A DNA stretch of 64,000 nt from Gammaproteobacteria bacterium (lineage in GTDB: Bacteria > Pseudomonadota > Gammaproteobacteria > JAIEPX01), in assembly GCA_019748175.1 (NCBI GenBank), contig JAIEPX010000008.1, positions 310,001-374,000 of the forward strand, given 5' to 3'. Below, one piece after another: positions 36,050-45,451 of the stretch (positions are counted from its first letter, which is position 1; each line of letters starts with the position of its first letter). The position numbers were made by a program, and so were the translations under genes. Below the pieces are notes generated by a model, which had not been told where the DNA came from, ran no database searches, and saw nothing but the letters and a program-made list of their open reading frames with translations.

Positions 36050-36301
36050 ATGTATCAATTCAGATGGTTACCAATTCTTATGCTGTTGGGCAGTATAGTG
36101 GGTTGCTGTGAGAGTTATGAAGTGACTCCATGCGGTCCTCCGACTGCAAGATTGGTGGACGTCAATTCTGAGCGAGGAGACGCTTGGGGAAGAAATTATT
36201 ATAATTATCGTAGCCATGAATTACATCCGGACCATTTAAGACGTTATGATTATCATCCTCGCATGCTGCATAGGTTTGTTCAGGATGAAGAAAAAGGGTA
36301 G
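36050..36301 (+). CDS. Small predicted lipoprotein
   Basis: 83 residues. A hydrophobic signal sequence with a lipobox (FRWLPILMLLGSIVGC) ends at Cys 16, or the adjacent Cys 17, as the acylation site. The mature part is short, basic and rich in Tyr, His and Arg (NYYNYRSHELHPDHLRRYDY). ATG 36050 follows AAGGAG by 6 bases; a longer reading from 36017 would spoil the signal sequence. A TATACT at 36004-36009 is a likely -10 element. No family recognised. It may sit in the inner or outer membrane and bind anionic partners. Confidence 0.6.
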   Translation: MYQFRWLPILMLLGSIVGCCESYEVTPCGPPTARLVDVNSERGDAWGRNYYNYRSHELHPDHLRRYDYHPRMLHRFVQDEEKG

Positions 36302-36319
36302 TTATTCGCCAGAGGATGT

Positions 36320-36448
36320 AAACGTCCATATTTAGCCCATCTTGGGTGGAAAAATTGATTTTAAAATCCTCATTTATCAAGAGTAAACTCCGGTTTTAAA
36401 ATCAATTTTTCCACCCAACCTGGACAAAATCTGAACGTTTTAGCCATT
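36320..36448. repeat. MITE-like palindromic repeat, copy 2
   Basis: 129 bases, near-identical to 14044-14160 and longer by 12 bases in the centre. The inner arms AAAAATTGATTTTAAAA and TTTTAAAATCAATTTTT are perfect, and the outer 30 bases are imperfect inverted copies (CTTGGGTGG against CCACCCAACC). It starts 19 bases after the small lipoprotein stop and could act as a terminator for it and for the convergent gene at 36482. It has no coding capacity. Confidence 0.85.
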
Positions 36449-36481
36449 TCAGAATGGTTAAGAAAAAGGGTAGCTATTTGC

Positions 36482-37834
36482 CTACTTGTTTAAGCTGATT
36501 CTCACGCAGCCTTTCACAAAATGATTTTTATCTGAAAATTGTCTGTCAGGAATTGTCTGTCCATTAAATTGAATGAGCGCAGGATCACCTTCTGCCATCG
36601 CAGTGCTGGGCAGAATTCCCTGTGCACTATAGGTTTCCGTATGGAAAAATTCGGCTTTGATTAATTTGGACAGCTCAGAGACAGGAATGCCGTCAATAAC
36701 GAGATCAACTTTTTCTAACACTTTACAAAAAATTCGAATTAATTCTTTCAGTTCCACCAAATCGTCCATAACACTGTATGGATTATAGAAGGCTCCACTT
36801 ATGACGGTAGGGCATTGTAATGAATAATAAACGGGAGATGGGTTTTGTGATTTGATGTCGAATATAGTTGGCGTCATTACTGTAGGATAATATTTTTTTA
36901 ATTTATAATCTTCGATATAAATTTTTTGAATATTTTCTACAGGTGCAAAACGATCGTCAGAAGAATTAGGTTTCATTGCAGGAAGTACACCGATGGCAAT
37001 ATAAAAAATTTGTTGCACAGTATCAAGTAGATAAATATTAATTTTTTTACCAGAATTGATAACGCTTTGAAAAAATTCAAACCAAATACTATCCATTAAT
37101 GGCGTGATCCGACCCGCTTTTGATTGAATCCAACTGCGTTGAATAATATATGAATTAAATGTTGACCATCGAGTATCACTAAAAAGATGATTGTACCAAT
37201 CTTGTGTAAAATAAATAACATCACAAAACCATTTATTTTTTGAATGGGTTCCATTAATAAGTTCACTGAATATTTCAGAGTGGTCCATGTAAGATTTTGG
37301 AGTGTATGATTTGATGGCAAAGGATTTTTTCAATCTTTTATGAGATGTGGTGTCAGTAATCTTAGGTAGCATGAAAATAGATCTTGCCCCAGCAGACAAT
37401 GAAATGTTGGAGGTGGTGGCATCTGATTTGTTAGCGATATGTTGTCCTGCTAGGTATTCCCACGTTCCAATGCTTAATTCAGGTTCAAGAACGACGAAGG
37501 GATGAATGGCGGTGCCAAGATCTTTATATCCTTCAATACATTTATCAATATTTATCCCAAGTGGGAGGCAAGAATAATTCAGTAACTCTGTAATTTCAGT
37601 AGGTAGAGTGCGGTGCTCGAAGGGTACGCTCGAATTAGAACCGTTAGGTAAGTATAAAGTCCCTTTGTGAAATATTTTGGTGCCGAACGGATATCTGGCT
37701 CGTACTAACCTAAGTTCTTTTTCGGGGGATAGTTTGGTGATAATCTCATGAAGATGAGGCAGCGCATGCTTAATTTCAGTATTAACATCCGACCAGTTTA
37801 CAATTTTTAAATAATCAGACAACTCTACGCTCAT
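36482..37834 (-). CDS. Hypothetical 450-residue protein
   Basis: A 450-residue soluble protein, mixed alpha/beta by composition, with no signal peptide, membrane helix or recognisable catalytic motif. Aromatic-rich segments occur in the middle (VIYFTQDWYNHLFSDTRWST) and near FYNPYSVMDD. The ATG at 37834 has AGGA nearby upstream. It stands alone between the MITE-like element and gltX, converging with the small lipoprotein gene. Its isolated position and size resemble the other unknown large proteins of the window, so a host-directed role is possible but unsupported. Confidence 0.5.
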   Translation of the reverse strand: MSVELSDYLKIVNWSDVNTEIKHALPHLHEIITKLSPEKELRLVRARYPFGTKIFHKGTLYLPNGSNSSVPFEHRTLPTEITELLNYSCLPLGINIDKCIEGYKDLGTAIHPFVVLEPELSIGTWEYLAGQHIANKSDATTSNISLSAGARSIFMLPKITDTTSHKRLKKSFAIKSYTPKSYMDHSEIFSELINGTHSKNKWFCDVIYFTQDWYNHLFSDTRWSTFNSYIIQRSWIQSKAGRITPLMDSIWFEFFQSVINSGKKINIYLLDTVQQIFYIAIGVLPAMKPNSSDDRFAPVENIQKIYIEDYKLKKYYPTVMTPTIFDIKSQNPSPVYYSLQCPTVISGAFYNPYSVMDDLVELKELIRIFCKVLEKVDLVIDGIPVSELSKLIKAEFFHTETYSAQGILPSTAMAEGDPALIQFNGQTIPDRQFSDKNHFVKGCVRISLNK

Positions 37835-38072
37835 CGCAATCCTTATTATTGCAGACTATAAACTAGAGAATCGTAACTAATATCATATAAATATTCGTTT
37901 AGCAATCTTAGAATTTTCATCATAAATATCCATGCTCGTTTGCGATCGTAAATGACGGAGTGGAATTTTAGGAAAACAAGGTAATATTTATTATTGTCAG
38001 ATAGCTATCCAGACAAGGGGAGGGGTATTTAGTAGCGGAAGTGACTAAATTTGAATGGCTATCTGACCCAAT

Positions 38073-39476
38073 CTATTGTAGCGATAGCCAAGTTATAGCG
38101 CGTTGAATTCTATCCAACACTTTTTCTTTACCCAACATATGCAGTGTCAAATCAATGGGTGGAGATATACTTCCCCCACTAATAGCAACGCGCAATGGTT
38201 GAGCAACTTTTCCTAGCTTCGCATCATGCTGCTCAGCGCAGTCAAGAACAATTTGATGTAGTGGTTCTTTAGCCCAATCTTGTAAATTACTAAAGCTGTT
38301 GTATAGAGCTGCTAAAATTGGTTTTGATTCAGGAGTGAAATTTTTTGCTGCGGCATCTGCATCGTATTCTTCAAAATCTTGAAAAATAAAACGACTTTTT
38401 TCAGCCATTTCTTTCAATGTTTTGCAGCGTTCTGATTGAGCAGTAATTAATTCAGCCAGTAATGATTTATCAATATTTTTTATTCCAATCAGCTCAAATT
38501 GATGAGCGAGTGAATCAACAATTTTTTCAGGATTCAGAGTTTTTAAATAATGTTGATTTAACCATTGCAATTTTTGTGGATTAATTGCTGCAGGTGATTT
38601 GCTGACATGAGCCATGTCGAAACTATCGGTCATTTCTTTATTTGAAAAGATTTCTTGATCACCGTTTGACCAGCCAAGACGTACAAAATAATTTAACAGC
38701 GCTTCAGGTAAGTAACCTTCTTCACGGTAATTTAAAACGCTTGCAGCGCCTAATCGTTTCGATAACCGTTTTCCATCTTCGCCTAAAATCATAGGGATGT
38801 GTGCATATTTAGGAATGGGTGCATCCAGTGCATTCAGAATATTAATTTGTCGTGGGGTATTGTTGATATGATCATCACCGCGAATTACGTGAGTAATTTG
38901 CATATCCCAATCATCAACAACCACAGATAGATTATACGTTGGCATTCCATCACTTCGCATGATGACAAGATCATCAAGCTCAGAATTTTGAGTGCTGATT
39001 TTTCCACGAACTAAATCATCAAACTCAACTAATCCTTCATGTGGATTTCTAAAACGAATTACAAAAGGTGCTTGCGCATCTTTTTGGTGGCCGCCTTCGC
39101 GACACCGTCCATCATAGCGAGGTTTGATATTTTTCTCTGTTTGTTCAGTGCGTAATTTTTCTAAGCGATCTTTTGCGCAGTAACAACGGTAGGCATCGCC
39201 TTGTTGAAGTAATTGATCAATGATCTCTCGATATCGATCTAAACGCTTCGTTTGATAGAATGGACCTTCGTCATAGTCTATTCCTAGCCAAGACATTCCT
39301 TCTAAAATAGCTTCCACGGCTTCTGGTGTAGAACGTTCTAGATCTGTATCTTCAATACGTAAGATAAAGCTACCATGGTAGCGTCTGGCATAGAGCCAAG
39401 AATACAATGCAGTTCGCGCCCCACCGATGTGTAAAAATCCGGTTGGACTTGGTGCAAATCTCGTTCTAACGGTCAT
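38073..39476 (-). CDS. gltX: Glutamyl-tRNA synthetase
   Basis: 467 residues. Class I signatures are clear: PSPTGFLHIGGARTALYSWL (HIGH) near residue 10 and KRLSKR (KMSKS) around residue 238, with DDLVIMRSDGMPTYNLSVVV between. The zinc-binding segment YRCYCAK then C-R-x-G is present. It charges tRNA-Glu, whose gene lies at 35614. ATG 39476 has GGAG 6 bases upstream; ATG 39479 is too close to it. It diverges from rseP. Confidence 0.96.
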   Translation of the reverse strand: MTVRTRFAPSPTGFLHIGGARTALYSWLYARRYHGSFILRIEDTDLERSTPEAVEAILEGMSWLGIDYDEGPFYQTKRLDRYREIIDQLLQQGDAYRCYCAKDRLEKLRTEQTEKNIKPRYDGRCREGGHQKDAQAPFVIRFRNPHEGLVEFDDLVRGKISTQNSELDDLVIMRSDGMPTYNLSVVVDDWDMQITHVIRGDDHINNTPRQINILNALDAPIPKYAHIPMILGEDGKRLSKRLGAASVLNYREEGYLPEALLNYFVRLGWSNGDQEIFSNKEMTDSFDMAHVSKSPAAINPQKLQWLNQHYLKTLNPEKIVDSLAHQFELIGIKNIDKSLLAELITAQSERCKTLKEMAEKSRFIFQDFEEYDADAAAKNFTPESKPILAALYNSFSNLQDWAKEPLHQIVLDCAEQHDAKLGKVAQPLRVAISGGSISPPIDLTLHMLGKEKVLDRIQRAITWLSLQ

Positions 39477-39689
39477 CATATACTCCAGTGTTTTTGAATG
39501 TCGGATATTGTATTAGGATAGCAGTATTCACCGGCTAAGGAAAATCAATTACATTCAACTAATATAAGATTTTCCTCGATAGCACGAATATACGATGTTT
39601 TCACTTATGGAAATGATCGTCGACGACCAATAGATTGAATGCCAATCATTGTGGTAAACTCTTTTCTTTCTTTGTAGGGGTCAAAAATA

Positions 39690-41054
39690 ATGGATACACT
39701 AACACAAATTTTTGCTTTTCTGGTGACGGTTCTGGTGCTCGTTTCTATTCATGAGGCAGGGCATATGGTGGTTGCCAGAGTCTTGGGGATTAAAGTACTG
39801 CGTTATTCCATCGGTTTTGGTAAAGCTTTGTGGAAACGTACCTCTAAAAAAAGCGGTGTAGAATATGTCATTGCGATGATTCCGCTCGGTGGGTATGTCA
39901 ATTTAGTCGATGAGCGTAATGCACCAGTTTCGGAAGACGATAAACCGTATGCATTCAATCGAAAACCCTTGTGGGTACGAAGTGCTGTTGTAGCAGCCGG
40001 GCCTGTGACTAATCTTATTCTTGCAGTATTGATTTATTGGATAATGTTTAGTGTCGGTGTGGAGACCGTGCAACCGATCATTGGAAAGATAACTCCGCAA
40101 TCACTCGCCGCAAACGCAGACATGCAGTCAGGGGATATCATCAGTCAAATTGATGGAAAACCGGTTACCGATTGGTCAGATATTATGCTAACGGCCGTAA
40201 GTCGAATTGGGGGTCAAGGTGAGCTAACGATTGAAACTCGATCATCAACGGGGCGTGTCAGTGAACATAAAATTGATGTATCTCGTTGGAAGACAGATCC
40301 GCTCACGCCAGATCCTTTACAAAGTTTAGGTTTTGAACCATATCGGCCAGCTTTACCTGCTGTGGTTGAAAATGTAAAAGAGGGAAGTGTCGCAGATAAA
40401 GCAGGTGTAAAACCCGGCGATCGATTTTTTTCTATTAATGGAAGCCCCGTTAAAGACTGGGCTGATTTAGTTACGACAATTCAACCACATCCCGGTGAAA
40501 CATTTAAATTTATTTTAATTCGTGATGGTATTCCAATCGCTTTAACATTTGCTTCCGATAAAAAATTTATGATTCGTGGTTTTAAAAATGTCGGTGTAAT
40601 TGGAGTGACTGTGAAGCCGACGTCATATCCTGAGACGATGAAATTTGTAAAACAATATAATCCTATTTACGCTGTATTTCCTGCGATAAAAGAAACGGTT
40701 CGTTTTTTTGATTTCAATTTTGTTGTAATGAAAAAATTAGTGATGGGTGAGCTCTCTTTGAAAACGTTGGGAGGGCCTATCACAATTTTTGGTACTGCTG
40801 ATCGCGCTTTTAAAGCAGGACTTATTGCGTTTGTGAATTTTCTTGCATTGATGAGTGTCATGTTAGCGTTCGTCAATGTGCTCCCGATACCAGGCCTGGA
40901 TGGTGGGCATCTTTTATATTTCTTAATTGAATTTATCATTCGAAGACCTTTGTCGATGGCTGTAGAAATTGTCGCTACGCGTATAGGATTTGTCCTTCTT
41001 ATCCTCTTGACGTTGGCTGCAGTTTATAACGACATTTTGCGCTTGATTAATTGA
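39690..41054 (+). CDS. rseP: Site-2 zinc protease RseP
   Basis: 454 residues. The intramembrane metalloprotease motif HEAGH is at residues 21-25, two PDZ domains occupy about 115-290 (NADMQSGDIISQIDGKPVTD and KAGVKPGDRFFSINGSPVKD), and the second metal site is PIPGLDGGHLLYFL. It cleaves anti-sigma factors such as RseA and signal-peptide remnants inside the inner membrane. GTAGGGG lies before the ATG. In many relatives it sits beside bamA and dxr; here it stands alone, divergent from gltX. Confidence 0.95.
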   Translation: MDTLTQIFAFLVTVLVLVSIHEAGHMVVARVLGIKVLRYSIGFGKALWKRTSKKSGVEYVIAMIPLGGYVNLVDERNAPVSEDDKPYAFNRKPLWVRSAVVAAGPVTNLILAVLIYWIMFSVGVETVQPIIGKITPQSLAANADMQSGDIISQIDGKPVTDWSDIMLTAVSRIGGQGELTIETRSSTGRVSEHKIDVSRWKTDPLTPDPLQSLGFEPYRPALPAVVENVKEGSVADKAGVKPGDRFFSINGSPVKDWADLVTTIQPHPGETFKFILIRDGIPIALTFASDKKFMIRGFKNVGVIGVTVKPTSYPETMKFVKQYNPIYAVFPAIKETVRFFDFNFVVMKKLVMGELSLKTLGGPITIFGTADRAFKAGLIAFVNFLALMSVMLAFVNVLPIPGLDGGHLLYFLIEFIIRRPLSMAVEIVATRIGFVLLILLTLAAVYNDILRLIN

Positions 41055-41067
41055 CTGGAAGTGGAGT

Positions 41068-41099
41068 GGAAGGGGTCAGGCCTCAATTTGACCCCTTCC
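41068..41099. repeat. Inverted repeat of the GGGGTCA/TGACCCC family
   Basis: Arms GGAAGGGGTCA (41068-41078) and TGACCCCTTCC (41089-41099) are perfect with a 10-base loop. It follows rseP by 13 bases and probably helps end its transcript. GGAAGGGGTCA is identical to the outer end of the large palindrome at 49799-49887. Confidence 0.75.
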
Positions 41100-41256
41100 C
41101 TTTAGACCTGCCCCATCGCTGACCCCCTCAGCAATTTGCTTTTTTCCAGATCTCTACTACAGTTTAAATTCGGATGTTCACTTTTAGTTAGGGACAGGGA
41201 GTCTCGTCAGAGTGAAAAGCATGTTGTTTGCTCAACGAATCAAGGAGGATCATGTT

Positions 41257-41418
41257 ATGAGCAGAGTATTTACTAGTTTAATCGTTTTCGCATTTTTCGG
41301 TTTTGTTTTAAGTTCAGGCGTTTCTGCTGTAACAACTGCTGTTCATAATCTTCAAGTAGCTTTTAGCCCAGACACCCATTCTCATCACACACTTCTTTCA
41401 TACGAACGCAAAATCTAA
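41257..41418 (+). CDS. Small secreted or membrane peptide
   Basis: 53 residues from ATG 41257, which has an excellent AAGGAGG at 41242-41248. Residues 1-23 form a signal sequence (SLIVFAFFGFVLSSGVSA) with a plausible cleavage after Ala. The remainder is about 30 residues containing a His-rich segment (DTHSHHTLL). No family recognised. The strong ribosome binding site and signal peptide argue that it is a real gene, though a coding frame this short needs confirmation. Confidence 0.5.
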   Translation: MSRVFTSLIVFAFFGFVLSSGVSAVTTAVHNLQVAFSPDTHSHHTLLSYERKI

Positions 41419-41509
41419 TTGATGGAGATGCTGCGGCGTCCCGTCTTGAGTTGTGAGAGGTGAGAAATTATGCGATCATCGATCCCCTATAAACCAATGG
41501 GGATTATTG

Positions 41510-42811
41510 ATGACTGCTGAACCCAAACAGATGCAATCAGTGCCATTATCATGGCGGGCAATTATCGTTTATTCATTGGCAGCGGCTTTTCTATGTTATG
41601 AAATGGCTCTGCAAGTATCCCCTAGTGTAATGACTACTCAGTTGATGCGTGATCTTTCTGTAGATGCAGCGGGATTGGGAATCATTTCTGGCTTTTATTT
41701 TTACTCCTATACCTTAATGCAAATCCCCGCTGGTTTGCTGTTTGACCGTTTTAGTACCCGATGGCTCACTACAATCTCATTACTGGTCTGTGCGGCGGGT
41801 GCAACCTTTTTTGGGATGGCAGATTCCGTCATGTACGCAAGCCTGGGTCGTTTCTTTATGGGGCTTGGGTCGGCTTTTGCATTTATCGGTGTATTAGTTG
41901 TTGCTACGCGCTGGTTTCCCCTCAAATATTTCGCTTTTCTCGTCGGCATCGCTCAATTTTTAGCGGCTATGGGTGCCATGGGTGGTGAAGCGCCGTTAGC
42001 GTCTGCGGTGAACAAGTTCGGTTGGAGACCTACCATTACGTGGCTTGCATTTGCTGGTGGATTATTGGCACTGTGCATTTTATTTATAGTCCATCACAAA
42101 CCTGAAGGTACTCAACATTCTAGTCAGAAATCAAAAGACTATGGAATTATGCGAAGTATTCAGTCTGTCTTAGGCAATCTTCAAACGTGGTGGCTAGCCC
42201 TTTACGCCTTCGCGTGCTGGGCACCGATCACAGCCTTTGCGTCATTGTGGGGAGTCCCGTATTTAATGGCTCGTTATAATGTGAGCAACACGTTGGCGAG
42301 TGAAGCCATGGCAATGGTCTGGATTGGGCTTGGTATTGCCAGTCCGATCATCGGTTGGTATTCCGATCAATTAGGGCGTCGTCGAAGTTTATTGAATTTT
42401 TGTGCGCTCGTTGGTGTGATCGCATCGGTGATATTACTGTACGTTCCTACAATTCCTTTTGCTTTAACGTTTGTATTACTGTTTGCATTTGGCGTTGCAA
42501 CGGCAGGCCAGATTTTAAGTTTCGCAGTGGTACGTGATATCAATAGACCTGAAGTGACTGCAACTGCAATTGGTGTTAATAATATGGCGGTTGTTGCTGG
42601 GGGGGCGTTATTTCAACCCTTGGTCGGATATCTTTTACGTTTAAATTGGACTGGAGAAATAGTCAATAATGTACCGGTTTATTCTGTAGAGAATTACACT
42701 ATTGCACTTCTGGTTGTACCGGTGTGTTTTTTCTTGAGTTATATTTCAGGCCAATTTTTAATTCGCGAAACGTACTGCAAACCTCAGTATACTTATCAAA
42801 CGAATTCCTAG
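41510..42811 (+). CDS. MFS transporter (Legionella/Coxiella-type)
   Basis: 433 residues with about 12 transmembrane helices. FLCYEMALQVSPSVMTTQLM in helix 1, then GFYFYSYTLMQIPAGLLFDR with the loop D-R-x-S-T-R, are typical of an MFS branch expanded in Coxiella and Legionella. The A-like motif recurs in the second half (GWYSDQLGRRR). It is probably a proton-driven metabolite exchanger; the substrate is unknown. ATG 41510 follows GGGGAT by 5 bases, and the upstream in-frame start (41453) adds a hydrophilic leader that the family lacks. Confidence 0.9.
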   Translation: MTAEPKQMQSVPLSWRAIIVYSLAAAFLCYEMALQVSPSVMTTQLMRDLSVDAAGLGIISGFYFYSYTLMQIPAGLLFDRFSTRWLTTISLLVCAAGATFFGMADSVMYASLGRFFMGLGSAFAFIGVLVVATRWFPLKYFAFLVGIAQFLAAMGAMGGEAPLASAVNKFGWRPTITWLAFAGGLLALCILFIVHHKPEGTQHSSQKSKDYGIMRSIQSVLGNLQTWWLALYAFACWAPITAFASLWGVPYLMARYNVSNTLASEAMAMVWIGLGIASPIIGWYSDQLGRRRSLLNFCALVGVIASVILLYVPTIPFALTFVLLFAFGVATAGQILSFAVVRDINRPEVTATAIGVNNMAVVAGGALFQPLVGYLLRLNWTGEIVNNVPVYSVENYTIALLVVPVCFFLSYISGQFLIRETYCKPQYTYQTNS

Positions 42812-42824
42812 TGATGTGATTTAG

Positions 42825-42857
42825 ATTTGATGCATTCAATTGTAGAATGCATCAAAT
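42825..42857. terminator. Bidirectional hairpin terminator, probable
   Basis: ATTTGATGCATTC (42825-42837) and GAATGCATCAAAT (42845-42857) form a perfect 13-base stem with a 7-base loop, between the convergent MFS and PP2C-like genes. The stem resembles the inner part of the hairpin at 5729-5794 (both share GAATGCATCAA). Confidence 0.6.
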
Positions 42858-42880
42858 TCTCAGTTTATCTGATAGTTCAA

Positions 42881-45064
42881 TTACTGAAGCCGAACAGCCA
42901 TTACAGTAATATCATCACCATAATTAATTTGAGTTTTCGCTTCAAGCTCTGATATTTTTACATTTAAATCATCACGATCGGTTTTTTGTGTTTCCATTAA
43001 TTCAGCGAGTACAGCTTTTGCAGTTTCTGATTGCTGGACGAGAGCACTACGATCTTTTTCAGCCTGATCCATGACATGTTGCATTAATGTATTCACAATA
43101 GTTTTAGCTGAAGCATTAGGATTTAGTGTCCGTAATATAGGTACGATCCATTCAGGATTTATCTCGACCATATTATAATTTTTATCATTTTTTGTTTCTT
43201 GCTTTGTAATTGTATTAAAAGATCCAAGCATTCCTTTAGTAAATGGAATTAATACAGTGCCCTGGTCTAGTGTGACATCAACGATATCAAGATCAGTTTC
43301 GACAGTGTAATTACTAGGTAATACAGGACCTTGTGCAGCATTTTGAACTAATTGACGACCAGGCAATAATGTAGTGATAGTTTGAGTTTTAGGGTTCCAT
43401 GCCACGAGCATGCTACCACCTATATTCGCACCAATGACGCGTTGTTTCAGTGGTTGACTCCACCCACCAGATATGGGGAAAACATTAGCACAAGTTAATG
43501 AGGTTGATTCACGCGAACCATTGTTTTTGATCAATATCTCAGCACCAACATTTTGAATGATTGTTTTCAAATTAGCCTTGAGTGCATCGGGATCATAATA
43601 CGTTGAGCACAATCGAATGGCATGTTTACATCCGAAATACGAAGCTCGAGAAACTCTAGTATCTTTAGCTTTATCTCCAGTATGACCACCTAAACCATCG
43701 GCCATTGCCAAATTAATTTTACGAGTTGCATTATACTGATAAGATCTGTGAGCAACTAAGCAAGAGTCCATGACATGTGTCACGCTTAGGTTTGAATCTA
43801 ATGCAGATTTTTCACTGCGAGCCAATACTTGTAGTGAGTTTGTGAAAAAAGTTGTGCCCGTGGTTGCTGCTACAATATTAGAGTCTGGATCAGTAAAGTC
43901 ACCGCCATTAATACTAGACTCTTTCTGTCTACTGCTCTTGTCGATTGGGGTTTCACTATTAAAATTCACTTGTAATTCTGTTGCGTGAGCACTTAACGCC
44001 TTTGAGGTTGATCCACCATATATAATATCTTTCCAATTTGAATTAGCGTTTTCTTTTTCTAGATATGTATTAAATACATTTTTTAATTGTATTTCAAAGA
44101 TTTTGAGATTCTTTTTAAATTCAGGTTTGTCTCGATGGCTATAAATTTTTTGTTCGATAGCAGCAGCGAACCTATTACCATCATCTTCTGATTTAGATTT
44201 TATAAACGTTTTAATTGCTTCTGCCGCAAGACTGCAGCATTCTTCTAATTTCGCCGAATACTGTGGATCAAAAATTGTTTTAACAACTACGTCAATAAAA
44301 TCATTATCAAAAGTATTAATACCCTGTTTTACTTCTTCAAGAGTCTCTTCTATGTCTCTTGCTTTCACACGTGCTAGTTCTATATCTTCTTTCAGAAGCT
44401 CATAGGTATCAGCACCTTTAAATGTTGCCCACCTGTTAGAAGTTTTGTCGGCAATATAGGTGAGTACGATTGATGAAAATGCAGCAATTGCACCTAGAAT
44501 AGATCCTACTGCGAATGAAGTTGCTGTTATATGAACGCCAACAGTGGCTGCGATAGCGCTTATTACAGCAATAGCCGGTGAAAAAATACTGGTAACTGTT
44601 GAGCTGAGTGTTATGAGTTTTGTGCTGATCATGGTTACTGTTGAAGCAATAAAGGGTAAATTCGCTAATGAATTCACGAAAGGAATTACAGCGGGGAAGA
44701 AAGTTGTGACAGCACTGACTGCCAGAGGAAAAGTCACTGCCCAGGCTAATGTGCTGAATGCTATACTGAAAAGTGAGAATAGATAAGGAAGGATGTAGCT
44801 TGAACCTGGTGTGTACCCAAGAAATGTAGTTTGTGAAAGAATTAAACCTTCTCTAAACCAATAACGGCGAGATTTATCGGGAGAAGTCAGCGCCATACCA
44901 AATTTATGCACGATACTAAATGCCCAACTTGATAAATAGGAGGCGATGAATAAGCTTCCAAAAAATGCAAGCTTAATCAATTTTAGGGTACCGAAAACTG
45001 CTGGATGTCGTGAGTCAAAGGGCCATTGTTTTGCGTTCCATATGGAAGAAAATGATTCATACAT
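42881..45064 (-). CDS. Membrane-anchored PP2C-like protein, divergent active site
   Basis: 727 residues. Residues about 25-205 hold several hydrophobic segments (LIKLAFFGSLFIASYLSSW, later ISAIAATVGVHITATSFAVG), then charged helices. The C-terminal 300 residues resemble the PPM/PP2C phosphatase fold: MADGLGGHTGD (DGxGGH), ESTSLTCANV, VIGANIGGSMLVAW and the ending YGDDITVMAVRLQ (DNxT-like). The GD of motif 8 reads GG, and the DG that should hold a metal reads TKG, so it may be inactive or use different ligands. A long coiled coil near the end (ELMETQKTDRDDLNVKISE) is inserted. No ribosome binding site precedes the ATG, and the frame upstream also looks coding. Confidence 0.6.
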   Translation of the reverse strand: MYESFSSIWNAKQWPFDSRHPAVFGTLKLIKLAFFGSLFIASYLSSWAFSIVHKFGMALTSPDKSRRYWFREGLILSQTTFLGYTPGSSYILPYLFSLFSIAFSTLAWAVTFPLAVSAVTTFFPAVIPFVNSLANLPFIASTVTMISTKLITLSSTVTSIFSPAIAVISAIAATVGVHITATSFAVGSILGAIAAFSSIVLTYIADKTSNRWATFKGADTYELLKEDIELARVKARDIEETLEEVKQGINTFDNDFIDVVVKTIFDPQYSAKLEECCSLAAEAIKTFIKSKSEDDGNRFAAAIEQKIYSHRDKPEFKKNLKIFEIQLKNVFNTYLEKENANSNWKDIIYGGSTSKALSAHATELQVNFNSETPIDKSSRQKESSINGGDFTDPDSNIVAATTGTTFFTNSLQVLARSEKSALDSNLSVTHVMDSCLVAHRSYQYNATRKINLAMADGLGGHTGDKAKDTRVSRASYFGCKHAIRLCSTYYDPDALKANLKTIIQNVGAEILIKNNGSRESTSLTCANVFPISGGWSQPLKQRVIGANIGGSMLVAWNPKTQTITTLLPGRQLVQNAAQGPVLPSNYTVETDLDIVDVTLDQGTVLIPFTKGMLGSFNTITKQETKNDKNYNMVEINPEWIVPILRTLNPNASAKTIVNTLMQHVMDQAEKDRSALVQQSETAKAVLAELMETQKTDRDDLNVKISELEAKTQINYGDDITVMAVRLQ

Positions 45065-45451
45065 ATATTTCGTTAAATCTTCAAATACACCTTCCAGCGT
45101 AAGAGGAAGATCTTCGGTGCCGAATTTTAAAATATTAATCGCGAATTTAATTGGCCAAGTTGCTAATTTAATTGCTGGAATCAGAAGTGTTTTGATAAGA
45201 AAAATTGATCCAACAATAGTTTATTAAGAAAATATTAACCAAAGCTATATTTCTACATGTTATCGATAAAAGCAATGAGGGTCAAAGGTAGTATCTGTTA
45301 ATAGCATGGGCATGATGTCCAGGCTAATGGAGTGGCGATATCAAAATCTAAATTACAGAATTTAAGATTAAACCCCTATGCTCTTGGCTTAAAATTTTGT
45401 ATTATCTGAATCTGCAAGGAAATTTCTAGTTCAATCAAAAAGGATCTAACC

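Noticed and set aside
37996..38067. Inverted repeat GTCAGATAGC/GCTATCTGAC after gltX
   Set aside because: Perfect over only 10 bases with a 52-base loop; could be chance in a short gap, though it may be a worn palindrome.
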